Shown here: positions 23,301 to 32,911 of the stretch, in pieces
Numbering within the stretch: the stretch's first letter is position 1
How the letters are laid out: each line of letters opens with the position of its first letter
From: Raffaelea ambrosiae
Taxonomy: Eukaryota > Ascomycota > Sordariomycetes > Ophiostomatales > Ophiostomataceae
Direction: 5' to 3'
DNA length: 64,000 nt
NCBI GenBank assembly: GCA_002778195.1
Contig: PCDI01000007.1
Span: forward strand, 1,496,576-1,560,575
The notes under the pieces: generated by a model
Seen by the model: only the letters and a program-made list of their open reading frames with translations
Database searches by the model: none
What the model was told of the DNA's origin: nothing
Program-made: the position numbers and the translations under genes

Positions 23301-25317
23301 ATATATTGCTTTCGAGGATGATTTGGACTTGGTGGGAGTGGCCGGAGTACGCACATACTCGATCTGGAACTACCGCACTGGGCATCTCCAAAAGTCATGG
23401 ACAACAAAACGCCGGTGCGCTGGGCTGGCGTTTGGCGAGAGTCTGCTGATAGTGGCCACAGAGGGCCGAGAAATCTCGTACTGGGATCCAGACGAGGACG
23501 GCGCGGACGAGGCCCAGCCACAGCAGCCTGTCCGCGCATACCAATATGCAAGTCACAAAGGAGCACTGGCACTGCGGGGAGCGAGCTGTACGCCGATGGC
23601 TCTTTCGTTTGGCATGGCGGACAAAATGCTGGCGGTGGCATACAGCCGCAACCCCGTTATGCTCTGGGACCTGGAAGAACAGACATTTTGCGGCAGCTGC
23701 GGTCTGAAATGGCCGGATGGGAGCACGTCTACGCATCCCGTGGCCGCCTTGGTTCTCAATCCCAGCCCCAGCATCCCTTTCCTGGCGGTGGCGTATCTGG
23801 ACGGACAGCTGGCGCTTTTGGACCCGCTCAGAGACGTCGAGGTGGCCAGACTGCTTGCCAACTGCCACACCTTGGCGGCCAGCCACGATGGCCGACTTCT
23901 TGCTGGCGGTGCGAGCGGTGGCGTGATTGACATCTTCGAGTTTGCTACCCTCCAGCTGATCTACAAAGTCCAATCGTCGCACCTCTCTGTCAGGCAGCTG
24001 GTATTCAGTGCAGATGGCTGCCGCCTGGCTGACCTCCGCGGCACGGAGTGCAACATATGGAATCTCGCCGCTCTCCTGGACGACTCGGACGACGATGGAT
24101 GCAGCGCAGACACGACGGCCACGCCGACGGACGACGAGCCCTTGCTCGCCGACAAATCCAGGATCACGGCCATGCTGGTGATGCCCGACAACGGGGGGGT
24201 CGTCTGTGGCATGCAGAATGGCTCCGTGTACATGTACGACGTGGCGACCGGCAGCCAGCTGCAGCAGTTGTGCGCCCACAAAACAACGGTCCAGGTGCTG
24301 TGTTGGCTGCCGCATACAAAGGCCATTGCCAGTGTCTGTGCGGCCAATCGCATTTTCTCTCGGCGTCTTGAAAAGGCTCGTCCAACCACGCCCCATACAC
24401 CGCGTGCGGGCTGGGTGGTGGCGGCCGAGGAGAGCGTGGTCGAGTCTTCGCTTGGCAATACGCACGGCAATGCGGTCGACGACTCCATCGTCCGCATGGT
24501 GTCGGCCGAGGAAAGAGACAGGGCCATCATCTCGACGCAGCAAGCAGACTTTTTGTGGGCCGGTGCCGAGGGACAACAACAACAGACCATCACGTATCCC
24601 GATGCCCGAGGCCCAACAGACACCCACAACAGCCGCGTATGGGTCCAGGCACCAACCGTTGCCGGGGCCGCGGTGTGTCTGCGAAGCCACACGGCATCAC
24701 TGTACTCTTGGCACGACCTGTCGCTTCTGGCGACTGTGAAGCTTGGCGTGGATCTGGCAGGCTTGCAGATGAAACAAGCATTCTTGGATGCCGGACGCTA
24801 CATCATCCTGGATCTAGAGGAGCCGTGCGGTTCATCCGTAACAAAGGGCGTCTGCATGGTGGATGTCCTCCCTCTACTCGCGCTACATCGAAGCGATGTG
24901 GATGGATCCCCAGCGACCGGTGCCAACGTGGACGAAGGCCCGTCGACGGCGCTTCCCATCACTGCTAGAGAGAGATCGATGCCGGGGAATGTGGCTGCAC
25001 GGCTCGGCTCCGCTATTGCGGACCGCATTCGCCATGTGATTGGCATCGGCCCGCACGGCAGGCTGGTGTTCCTGGACGCACAGTTTTGGGTGTGTTCTGT
25101 CGGCTTGCCACTGCAGAAGCACGCTTCCATGCCCATGCCCATGGGCAGGGACATCATCACAACATACACGAGGCATTTCTTTGTGCCGTATGACTGGTTG
25201 GCTGGGGCGAGCGACATTCTGTGTGGCATGAGCCAGAAGGATATTGTATTTGTAAAAAACACCGAAGTGGCGGTGATCAAAGGAGGATTGGAGTTTGAAG
25301 AAGAGGTTGTTCTGTAA
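20356..25317 (+). CDS. Fungal NLR-like STAND protein: alpha/beta-hydrolase - NACHT - beta-propeller
   Basis: A 1,653-codon frame (1,619 residues if the 102-nt intron 21311..21412, GTAATA...ATAATAG, is removed). Residues about 70-320 form a SesB/PGAP1-like serine hydrolase with the oxyanion motif VHGLGG (76-81) and nucleophile elbow GHSMGG (160-165, Ser162), plus TPHRGS. A NACHT NTPase follows, with Walker A GQPGAGKS (421-428) and Walker B VIDGLDEC (520-527). The last 600 residues contain degenerate beta-propeller repeats (for example VMLWDLEEQ, IWNLAALL) rather than near-identical WD40 repeats. In fungi such architectures belong to NLR proteins involved in self/non-self recognition and cell death. 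An in-frame ATG at 20386 is an alternative start. The slow, degenerate propeller suggests this is not one of the fast-evolving high-identity WD-repeat recognisers. Confidence 0.88.
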   Translation: MILIHTPSQSMKGLISRNSTGVSRKASGAPDENAGISIRPSRVATAPGSEFDDLRGALGLTVLHSPTAALFDIVFVHGLGGGSRKTWSKTGYVNHYWPAAWLPEDPSFSSVRIHSYGYSSNWAGDAENCLNVHHIGKAFLADLVTSPLIGPSGTSLILVGHSMGGLVIKKAYMLARQDSSLHGLADRIRAVYFVATPHRGSDSAKLLRNMLLAASVSRGYVADLMRNSGTLQSINDEFRHYSGAMELWSFYETQKLSMGILSTLIVDPESAVLGYREEKQIPMDADHRSICKFDSPRDPNYVKIRNALVSTINNILSQSNTRNSSIPCHPFHSLLPSAFFFFFFESTDIEIIGRPITESAGDVSVPSLEEYLEITSNPADDLAIAQDSRMDGTCEWLRTTESYSLWKDDAPDAPPILWLTGQPGAGKSVLAGFAVDDLLDSMAFCSYYSFKHGDKEKSTLSTCLRSLAAQMASADENVHTKLVELQRSGVRIDRDNERGIWRSLFLSGIFRCEMQTHYWVIDGLDECRNAVPLIDTMLAKMDMRIPLRIFVTSRETAPLQRSFSALDTKRCHQEPLSAEETLKDIRRVVFAQTNLRVAANEDEMARLTSRIIDKARGSFLWLHLVLDELSSCYSEDDVNRILDGMPRGMEPLYTRVVEGMARMAHGKTLAAAILSWTACVVRPLAVQELQVALELDWALKIPRLADAIAALCGQLVVVDKFGKVQMIHETAREFLLGQDPQSAFFIDAVTAHARIAKTCLQYLTSDEMSPPRTGRRGSARLRRNTTNTGFGVYACQEFATHLALAGPATEDNLVLVNQFFKRNVLTWIEYCARSKNLGVLIRAAQQLKTCTMDTHLAECSPFQRDSSTIRRWSTDLRRVAAKFSDALLTSPAAIYALVIPFCPSESAVHSIATQWRTLSVVGLGHTRWDDRLACFDSRPNRITAMAYGARHFAMGMADGQVKLYHSGAYEAYRTLRHPEYARYIAFEDDLDLVGVAGVRTYSIWNYRTGHLQKSWTTKRRCAGLAFGESLLIVATEGREISYWDPDEDGADEAQPQQPVRAYQYASHKGALALRGASCTPMALSFGMADKMLAVAYSRNPVMLWDLEEQTFCGSCGLKWPDGSTSTHPVAALVLNPSPSIPFLAVAYLDGQLALLDPLRDVEVARLLANCHTLAASHDGRLLAGGASGGVIDIFEFATLQLIYKVQSSHLSVRQLVFSADGCRLADLRGTECNIWNLAALLDDSDDDGCSADTTATPTDDEPLLADKSRITAMLVMPDNGGVVCGMQNGSVYMYDVATGSQLQQLCAHKTTVQVLCWLPHTKAIASVCAANRIFSRRLEKARPTTPHTPRAGWVVAAEESVVESSLGNTHGNAVDDSIVRMVSAEERDRAIISTQQADFLWAGAEGQQQQTITYPDARGPTDTHNSRVWVQAPTVAGAAVCLRSHTASLYSWHDLSLLATVKLGVDLAGLQMKQAFLDAGRYIILDLEEPCGSSVTKGVCMVDVLPLLALHRSDVDGSPATGANVDEGPSTALPITARERSMPGNVAARLGSAIADRIRHVIGIGPHGRLVFLDAQFWVCSVGLPLQKHASMPMPMGRDIITTYTRHFFVPYDWLAGASDILCGMSQKDIVFVKNTEVAVIKGGLEFEEEVVL

Positions 25318-25920
25318 AGCACGATACCCGGTTCTCAAAAAACACGGGGCACCGACTCCATTAGCCACTACAGTTGCCCTTTATGGCCCCCAATGTCTAC
25401 ACGTTTTCAGCTCATACTAAGAAGGAACCAAGGAACGAAACAGGACGAATCATGCGCACCAGGTGATAGCACTAGTTACATGTGAGTAGCCGAATTTAGA
25501 TCCGGCGAGGCTGTGTTGGAGCTGTAGGGGGGCCACATCAAAAGTATCACTGCATGCAGGTGCCCAGCCCCGGCGCCAGAAGATTGGGGGTGAGTGTCTA
25601 GCCCCTCAAGCAAATGTGACAGAGAAAGAAGATGGAGGGGTCGCAAGGCTAGACCCTGTTCCTTTGGGGGTGTCGAGGAAAGGCTGGGGAGGAACCACAG
25701 TGATAAGAGCTGGTCCCTTTCTGCGCACTTGGGGTTTTGCATGGTCGGATCACTATATAGTATAAGACTGGCCTGCTTGCCTCTGCACCACTCATCTTTC
25801 TAACTAGTGACAACACCTCCAGCTGCTGCTCTCCTTCTAGCCAAGGTTCCCCTCTGCTTTCTCCTCGAGTCCTTTTGCAATTCGCATTCATTTCATCACC
25901 GCCTCCTTGTTTTGTGTGCC
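25318..25920. other. Intergenic region
   Basis: Holds the 3' flank of the NLR gene and the promoter of the CorA-like gene. No gene seen. Confidence 0.55.
25754..25760 (+). promoter_or_regulatory. Candidate TATA box of the CorA-like gene
   Basis: TATATAG lies about 165 bp before the chosen ATG, followed by a pyrimidine-rich leader. Placement only, no expression evidence. Confidence 0.4.
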
Positions 25921-27754
25921 ATGTCGGGTACATCCTCTCTACCCTGGGACCATGGACGCCCAAGTGATCCCGAAGTGGCCAGCAAGTCCCCCCCGTACAT
26001 GGATAAAGTGGTCTTGCAAGTCATCGACGCGCACTATGACGGAGCTATGCCGCAGGTCCGCAAGATGTTTCTCAGCGACGACAACATCGCCGAGGGACTG
26101 GACAGTCTTCCGCCGCATGCCCATGGGACGGCGCGGATCTGGAACATCACCATCCATTCCGACTTTGTCATCACCGGCCTGCGCCACACCAGAGGCCCGG
26201 AGACGACGCGGCCTGCGCGGGATAGCCTGATGGACTATCTGCAAAAGACGTATATGCAGCCCTTTGACGAGCGGCGCATTTTCCGGTGGCTCAACGACCC
26301 GCTCCTCGTCAACGACATTGGCAGCATATCCTCGCAGTGGTCGCAGAGCCTGGGCGGCGGCTCGACCAAGTTTTACCGCCTGGTCAACCGCACGAGCCTG
26401 CAGCAGAACCCGTTGGACTTTGACCTCCATCCGCGAGACTCCTACTTTACGTGCGTGCAAGACGCCAACGACCGGTTGATTGGTACGTGTTGTGTGTGCG
26501 TCACACCCCCGCAATCGTCTTTTCTTCATTCGCTTGTTTTGCTTACCAGAGGCCTCCCTCCGCCCAGTCATCATCGTGAACGATGTCTGGTCCGAGCAGA
26601 CCTATCTCCTCGGCGAGTCCAGCCATGCCGGCATCGAGTTCCACAACCCGCGCAGCATCTCGGCCATGCTCGCGGGGACGGGCTGGACCGCCCTCTCGGA
26701 CGGGACGCGCGACACGTTTGCCAAGCACCTGATCCTGGACTTCTTCCTGGCGTCCGTGTACCTGCAGCGCGTGGACTACTACGAGCGCCTGATCTACCCG
26801 GACCTGCCCGAGAAGGAGGCCCTGCGGTTCTCGCTCACCAAGAACCCGCATCTGCAGGTGCCCCTGGGCCTCTTCGAGCCCCGTCTGTCCGCCAAGAGCG
26901 CGGAGGCCTTCCAGGAAATCGTCGACGCCGAGGGCATCCTCCGCAGCGTCAACAACCTGGTGGATTCGATTGAATTTGTCCTGGCCGCTCTCGCGCCGAA
27001 CGACCACGACGACCGCGACACCACGGCGGCGGCCGCCGAGCGGTTGTCGGGCGACGGCCGCCGCCGCCGCCGCCGCCGCGAGTACGAGCGGCGCCGGCAC
27101 GAGCTCCAGGGCCTGTGCGCCGAGCGCCGCAACAACGCACAGCGGGCGCTGGAGGCGCTCAACCGGCAGCTGGACTACCTCTCCAAGAAGCACGCCATCC
27201 GCGAGGCCAACGCCATCCGCATCCTGACCATCCTGGCCTCCCTGTATCTGCCGCTGTCGCTCTCCGCCGGCCTGCTGGGCATGCAGACCCCGTTCAAGCA
27301 GGTTGCCCACACCCAGACGGCCCAGCAGCAGAGCCTGGTCGGCACCAACCTGCTCTTTGACTTTTTCGGCGTCTTTCTCTGGCTCGCCACGTCCACCATC
27401 CTCATCTTCCACACCATCCGCCTCAGCCTCTGGCTCCAGTCCAACGGCCTGGGCAAGCTGTCCAAGATCTTCCGGGGCCCCTTCTCCATCTTCACGTACG
27501 GCAAGCACTGGCGCTTCGGCGGCCGCGGCGGCAAGACGTTTGGGTTTTTCCGCGGCGCCACCACGTGGTGGGTGGGCGTGGGGTTCTGCGTCACGCTCTT
27601 GGTCATCTTCTTCGTCGGCATGCTGCGAAACGCCCAAAACGCGTGGGACACGGCCAAATGGATGTTCACGACGTATCTGGTCGGCAGCGGCATGCTCTTT
27701 GGGCTGTGTGTTGCTATCTACTTCTGTCTGAGTCGAGGCCGCATCAAAAGCTAG
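25921..27754 (+). CDS. CorA-like membrane protein
   Basis: Two exons (25921..26482, 26550..27754) joined in phase give 588 residues. The N-terminal 400 residues are soluble; a run of eight arginines and a coiled-coil region (ALEALNRQLDYLSKKHAIREANAIRI) lead to membrane segments near residues 410-432 and 455-475, with two further hydrophobic segments before the C-terminus. The block RILTILASLYLPLSLSAGLLGMQTPF has the spacing of the CorA magnesium-channel pore helix, but the signature GMN reads GMQ. Such CorA-like proteins are abundant in Pezizomycotina and have no proven transport role. The upstream in-frame ATG at 25807 would place the TATA box too close, so 25921 was chosen. Magnesium transport should not be assumed. 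Confidence 0.8.
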
Positions 27755-28116
27755 CGAAGCTCTTTGCTGTGGTGTCTGGTCGTGGACGAGCCTGTTGTCC
27801 ATCGACTCGTATACGCGTGGTAGTCATGGTCACACTACACCTGCAGATCGGGCGGTAAAAAGTGAGCTTCTTGTTAGAAATGTTACGCTTTATTCGGTCC
27901 CGCATCCTGTTTGGCTGGTCCCTGAAGGGATTCCCGACACCAAACATCATAGTTGCATCATTCCGTAGATCCACGGGGCTGTGTTTCTCTGGGATGCGAA
28001 TCGTATGGTAAAAAAATAGGAAGAATATTGTGCTTTCTACGAGCCACCACGGAACAACTTGCCCTTGTACCGGCTTCCTTGCGTATATCCTGTACAATAC
28101 AGCCGGAAAAAACTGC
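27755..28116. other. Intergenic region between convergent loci
   Basis: 3' flanks of the CorA-like gene and of the downstream pseudogene. Nothing else seen. Confidence 0.5.
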
Positions 28117-29498
28117 TCAGAAACCAAACCTGCTCAAGGCCGCCTCCACTGTCTCCTGCTGGTCCTTGCGCATCATGGCGATCTGCGCAGGGGGGCGTCT
28201 TCGTGCGCACCCGCGGCAGGAAAAACAGGCCCGGGCTAATGTTCTGGATGAGCCAGTACAGGTCCGCCAGCTCGTCCATGTTAGGCATAAAGTCCACCAG
28301 CCGCTAGACGCCAGCCTCCTTGAAGGCGTCGTTAGCGATCTAGCCCGTTGTCAGCGGCGGACGCGACATGGGCGAAGCTAAAGTCGAGGAGGGCGGTGAT
28401 GCGGTACGTCGTGGGGTCGACGAGGAGGTTATGGATGTCTAGACGTTAGAGCGAAGAAGGGGGGTGAAAGGGGGGTGAAAGGGGGGAGAAAAGAAAAGAA
28501 AGGAGGAAAGAGAGAAAGAGAAAACAAATACCAAGATCACCGTGCACAAGGGCCGGACGCGGATTCTTCTCGCAGAGACGCTCAAGCAGCGGCTGGAAGC
28601 CCTTGCCGACAAAGGCATCGATGCGGGCGCTCAGATTTCCGTCATCTCGTCATCCCTTGACAACGTCACACTTGTACATGAACTTGAGCTGCGTCTGTAG
28701 GTATCTAGGGGGGGGGGGGGGGGGGGGCAGAGAGAAAGGGCAAGGCAAAATCAAAGAGAAGAGATAAAAAGAAAAGAAAAAGGCCGACCTACTCATCATA
28801 CAGCTCATGGTACGTCGAACAGGCCTTGGTGGCTCCGTGGATCGGCGTCGGTCCGGCAATGATCTGCCCGTCCGCGTCAAAATCCAGTCCCCGGTAGCCG
28901 GCCAGCGACGCCAGCAGCTCCATCGTCTAGATGTGCCGCAGAATCGCGGCCACCCCATCGGCGAGGCCACACTTTGTGGCGACGTCCAGCTTCTGGAAGG
29001 TTGGACGGTCCAGCGTGACGCCGGGCTTGTGTTCCTCGAGAAGCCAGCCGCGCTGCTCGTCGGGTCCTGCCGGCGATCAGCCGTACACCGCGGGGACGAT
29101 GTTGCCCTCTGGCGATTCCAGGGCCTGTCTCACCAGAGCCATGGCGGCGACCTCGTTCTGCACCACGACGGCGTCGTTGAGGCAAGCGTCGGGATTCGTG
29201 AAGCGGAGGACGGCCTGGGACGCGTCTGCAGGCAGCGGCTGCGTGCCCGGACGGGAGGCACAGGTGCTGTCAGCCACGGTAGGTGTCTCGTCTGTGGGGA
29301 TGAGGGACAGCAAGCAGACGGTCGGATTCTTGGATCCGGGTGCCAGTTTGATGTTTTTCACCTGTGTCGGAGTGTTAGCGACCCGTGGATAGTTTGAAAA
29401 GAACAGACGAAAGAACTCTTCACCTGTCTCCCAAAGTGTGTCTTGAGCATGTCCTCGACAAGGGCGGTAGTTTCTTTCGAAATGCGAGTGGCCGTCAT
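28117..29498 (-). pseudogene. Broken phosphotransferase (APH/choline-kinase fold) gene
   Basis: Starting at 29498, the minus strand reads as an aminoglycoside-phosphotransferase-fold protein. Recognisable blocks are a leader through EDMLKTHFGRQ, GWLLEEHKPGVTLDRPTF, the catalytic loop VHGDL just before a GTATTTG donor, HNLLVDPTTYRITALLDFSFAHV after an intron, MDELADLYWLIQNISPGLFFLP and the C-terminal DQQETVEAALSRFGF, ending at the stop 28119..28117. The reading is interrupted by in-frame TGA at 29079..29077, TAG at 28929..28927 and TGA at 28652..28650, with further stops and frame changes near 28310-28350. The broken codons are consistent with single transitions (for example CAG or TGG to stop). 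A 17-base G tract lies in one intron. The gene is dead but its overall order is intact, so loss was recent. Confidence 0.75.
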
Positions 29499-29951
29499 GA
29501 TGGTTTTGAATCCTGAAGGTTGAAGTTTGGAACTGGGAAAGGATGAGGAACTAGAGCGGAAGAAAAGACGGGGAAGAGAAGAGGGAAGGGAAAAAGAGAG
29601 AAGAGAGAAGAGAGAAGAGAGGAAAAAGGCAAAAGTAAAACCAAGAGAGGGGGAAACAAGACCAGCAGAAAGCATGGCTGCCTGTCATAATAAAGAAAGT
29701 ACCCGAGCATTGTGCATAGCTATTCCGATCTCAATTAGGAAGGTCCAATCACCCGCAGTATTACTCCTCCCAGAACCAACAGACACAATGCGTGTGAGTG
29801 ACCCTCCAGGAAAGGGGCCATGCTTGTCTCCCAGTATAAGAAACTCCGACATTAAAAACGAATGGCCTTCTGATTTCCCAGTACTCAGACGGACCTCCTA
29901 TGCCCCCCCCATCGACGGCTCCTGGTCCGTAGCTGTTCTATCATCAGAAAA
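29499..29951. other. Intergenic region
   Basis: Purine-rich stretch (29540-29660) then a short spacer. A 55-codon frame at 29789 has no recognised feature. Confidence 0.45.
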
Positions 29952-30215
29952 ATGACAGCCAACTATAATCCCGTTTCCGAGTCTCTACAAGACGATGAGG
30001 ACAGCGACGACTCCGTTTCGACCACACCGCGCACAAGACGCCCAACCACCCTGGTTATCGCTCTGGTTGCCATGCTCGCTTTGCAGTCTGTCACTCTCCT
30101 CTCCATTGTTCTCAATAAGGGTGCGATTCTGGGGAACCCCGAGCTGTCTCATGCTGGACGTCGAAATACTCGCCTACGACAGGTTTCTATACACTGTAAG
30201 GAAACGTTTCTGTAA
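29952..30215 (+). pseudogene. UstYa/DUF3328-type N-terminal fragment
   Basis: The frame starts with an acidic, Ser/Thr-rich cytosolic leader, a basic stop (RTRRPT) and one membrane helix (TLVIALVAMLALQSVTLLSI), the layout of the N-terminal exon of UstYa-family proteins. The catalytic part with the paired HxxHC motifs is not found downstream on this strand; instead an oppositely oriented UstYa-like gene begins to overlap. I read it as a truncated duplicate. It could also be the first exon of an unrelated single-pass protein. Confidence 0.4.
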
Positions 30216-30890
30216 CCCTGTACAAGATGATTCTAATATATGACATGATAGAGTGTCTAAAGTTGACTGAAAAGCTTCACTTACCAGGCAATGGAGATGA
30301 TGAAAGACGCCAACTTGATAGATCATGTAGTCTTTGTCCAAGGGGGACTGTGCCGAAAATGATGATGCGTTCAGTATGTTTGTACGGGGGATGAACAAGG
30401 CCCTCCCCTTCTGGAGTTTTGGTGATGCCTTGTGAGTTTGGCCTCTCTCTCTCTCTCTCTCTCTCTCCATGTGTGTGTATGCGTGTTTATGTGTAAAGAA
30501 AAGGGTTGAAACATACCAGGATACATGTCATCCCAGAGGCTCACATTCTGGTTTCGCGGTCCAAAGACCCAGAGATCAAAGTCCGAAGTGCTGTTGAACT
30601 CGTGTATCGCAAAATCTAGCACTTGTCAGCAGGGCATGATGGATGGCGGAAGGCCGGCCATGGTTACAAGAGCGCTCAAGTTCATTGTTCCAGGACAGGT
30701 CGTGTGGAAAGGATCTGTTCCATTGGAGCCACACAAGGAACAGCAAAATATGGGCAGATTCAAACGTCAGGAGCTTTACAGCACGTTGAAGCCAAACGTG
30801 TCTCTGAGACGGGTGGCCTTTGATGGATGGTGTGTCGTCGATCTCCTCTGCAAGAGGGAGGGCATTGTACTCTGGCTGCATTGTAGACAT
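30200..30890 (-). pseudogene. UstYa/DUF3328-like gene, lacking its second HxxHC motif
   Basis: From the ATG at 30890 the minus strand codes an acidic leader, a membrane helix (HILLFLVWL), and after a likely intron (GTAACC...GTGCTAG) the block FNSTSDFDLWVF...WDDMYPG. A further exon, after a (CT)n-rich intron, reads YMIYQVGVFHHLHCL, containing the first HxxHC motif. Family members need a second HxxHC roughly 30-40 residues later; here, after a GTAAGT donor, only about 14 residues (GLQKRFLTVYRNLS) precede a stop. The protein is thus probably inactive. Relatives act in fungal secondary metabolism, notably oxidative cyclisation of ribosomal peptides, as membrane-anchored proteins. Confidence 0.6.
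30443..30467. repeat. (CT)n microsatellite
   Basis: About twelve CT units inside an intron of the minus-strand UstYa-like gene. Confidence 0.9.
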
Positions 30891-31585
30891 GGGGTTGCCG
30901 AATGGTTGGATGGCGGGACCTGATGGAAAACAGACAGGGAAATTATTTTATCTTCTTCCTGATACTCGTATATTGTCTTTCGAACATGGAGATCCATGCA
31001 CTTACTACGACCGGAAAGCGAAGAAGTGAATCCACGACAGTGGCTACTCCGCAGTCTGTTATGCAGTGTCGGGCATATTTTCATGCCAAAGACGTACTTT
31101 GTAGAACGATTGATTTGGTAATATGGATGGGCAGTTGTGGTGTTGGTCATCCAATGGACAGGGCCTGCCATGCTGGCTTGATTGGCATATAGTATGCAGA
31201 TGTGACTCGTTTTGTTGCTGCACAGTATAACAGAAGAAGATTTTGCCCAGACGGGGTGGAGCCAAATCTCACAAGGCTGTCGGCCATCCAGAATACGGCC
31301 CGAAAGCTTGGCACATAATTTCGGTCGGCTTTTGCCAAGACTTGGGGAGAAAGAATCGCTGGCGGGAAATCTCATAGCGCTGTTGATCACTGCGTCCGAG
31401 AATGGAAGGTCACGGATACACCCATGCAGGATCCCACGATACGACCCGAAAGCTTTGTCCATAAATTCGGCCCGTGTTTGCTAAGACTGCCGAGGAAGAA
31501 AGTCAAAAGGAGGCAACTACATGGGCAGACGAGATTGTTGTCGGGCTCAACAACCAAAACCACAGGCTGGAACCCATCAACAAGA
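30891..31585. other. Divergent intergenic region between UstYa-like genes
   Basis: No supportable gene. A long minus-strand frame (31462..30776) overlaps the neighbouring gene and has no family features. Two similar stretches near 31290-31340 and 31440-31490, each with a CCGAAAGCTT word followed by AATTTCGG/AAATTCGG, look like a short diverged duplication. Confidence 0.45.
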
Positions 31586-32741
31586 ATGGCGTCTGCCGAG
31601 GAGCTCGACTTCGGAACGCCGCTGATGACTGGGTACTTGGATTCTGGCTCCTCCTCCTCCCGGCCAGAAACGACTGCGGCAATGTCTCCGTGCCGCTACC
31701 GAGTCCACGTCCTGCTATGGTCCAGTGGCATTTCTTGGTTCGTGGTTGTTCTCCTCCTTGCTGTCCTGGGGGTTTCACGTCTGCCGACGCAGTGTCCCCA
31801 CAACATTCTCTATAGTAGGTGATGACCGCCCTTCCGTGGCTGATCATCGCCGCCCTGCTCACCATCACCCTCGCCCTGTCGCAAGAGAACCTGCTGCACC
31901 GATCTAGCAAAGTCGTCCAATGCTTTGGACCCGATCTCCTGTATAGTACGTGTACAATGTCCCCGAAGAAAGCCCTTTGGGGCCAAAAATGAAACCCCGT
32001 CATCAGCAAAAAAAGACAACCTCTAATGTGAACTCTAGGCCCTGCGCAGACAGCTGCTGAGTATAAGGTTCGCAAGTTTCGTCTAGGTCTGGACGGAGAC
32101 GAGACTGAGTACCGGGGAGAGCCATCTCCCGAGCTGGACCAGAGATGGGATGCTCTTTACAACAGTCAGTTTTGGGCCGCTTGGCGTACAACAGAGATTT
32201 CTCATCACACTGTCTAACAATGGACACAGTGGGAATCAGTTTGATCCCGCTGGACATGGCTGCGAAAATGCCCAACAAGACGGTCATCTTTCCCCACGAC
32301 AAACAGAGGCGACACATTATTGCGCTGGACGTGTTTCACCCGTTGCATTGTCTGGTAAGAGGCCCTTGTAAAAAAATAAAAAAATAAAGGACCTTGACAA
32401 CGATAGAACATGATTCGAAAGGCGCTCCACCCCGCGTATTACGACCCTCACACGCCTGGCCCAAACGCGGGAGACGAGGACGAGCTTTTGGGGCCGCATC
32501 ACATTGACCATTGCGTCGATGCGATCCGGCAGTCGCTCATGTGCCACGCCCACACCAGTCCCCTGACCTGGAACTGGGACCCGGTGAAGCAGCGGCACTT
32601 TGAAAAAAAGGCACCATCCTCCACGTGTGTCGACGCTTTGACCGGATCCAGCAATGGGCGCTGGACCGTCAAGCGGACAGCTCTTTTGACCCGGCGTTTC
32701 GGGAAAGGGATGATCCACTGGACCCTGCTACCAGCCTTTGA
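31586..32741 (+). CDS. UstYa/DUF3328-family oxidase-like protein with two alternative first exons and a frameshift near its end
   Basis: Two possible first exons exist: A (31586..31814, donor GTAGGTG) and B (31822..31945, donor GTACGTG). Each codes a membrane helix, ends in LYS and leaves phase 1. Either joins the exon 32039..32164 (SPAQTAAEYKVRKF), then 32230..32354 and 32407 onward. Both signature motifs of the family are present: HPLHC in LDVFHPLHCL and HIDHC in HHIDHCVDAIRQ. UstYa proteins act in fungal secondary metabolism, where they catalyse oxidative steps such as peptide macrocyclisation. After HFEKK the frame changes at a run of seven A (32603-32609); the typical C-terminal block containing CRRFDRIQQWA lies in the next frame and would end at 32741. 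As written the frame instead runs to 32817. This may be a real lesion or a homopolymer read error. Confidence 0.75.
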
Positions 32742-32911
32742 ATGTTGGAACATGTGCCCCCCCCCCCCATCACTTGGGCTTTCGAGAGAAAGAGTAGAAA
32801 TAGTTGGACACAGTTGATTCCTTGATTCTATTGCTTTGCTTTGCTTCACAACCGCTCTGGAAAAGCGGATCGTCTTGGGGGGGGACGTTTCCATGCCCCC
32901 CGCCTTGTTCA

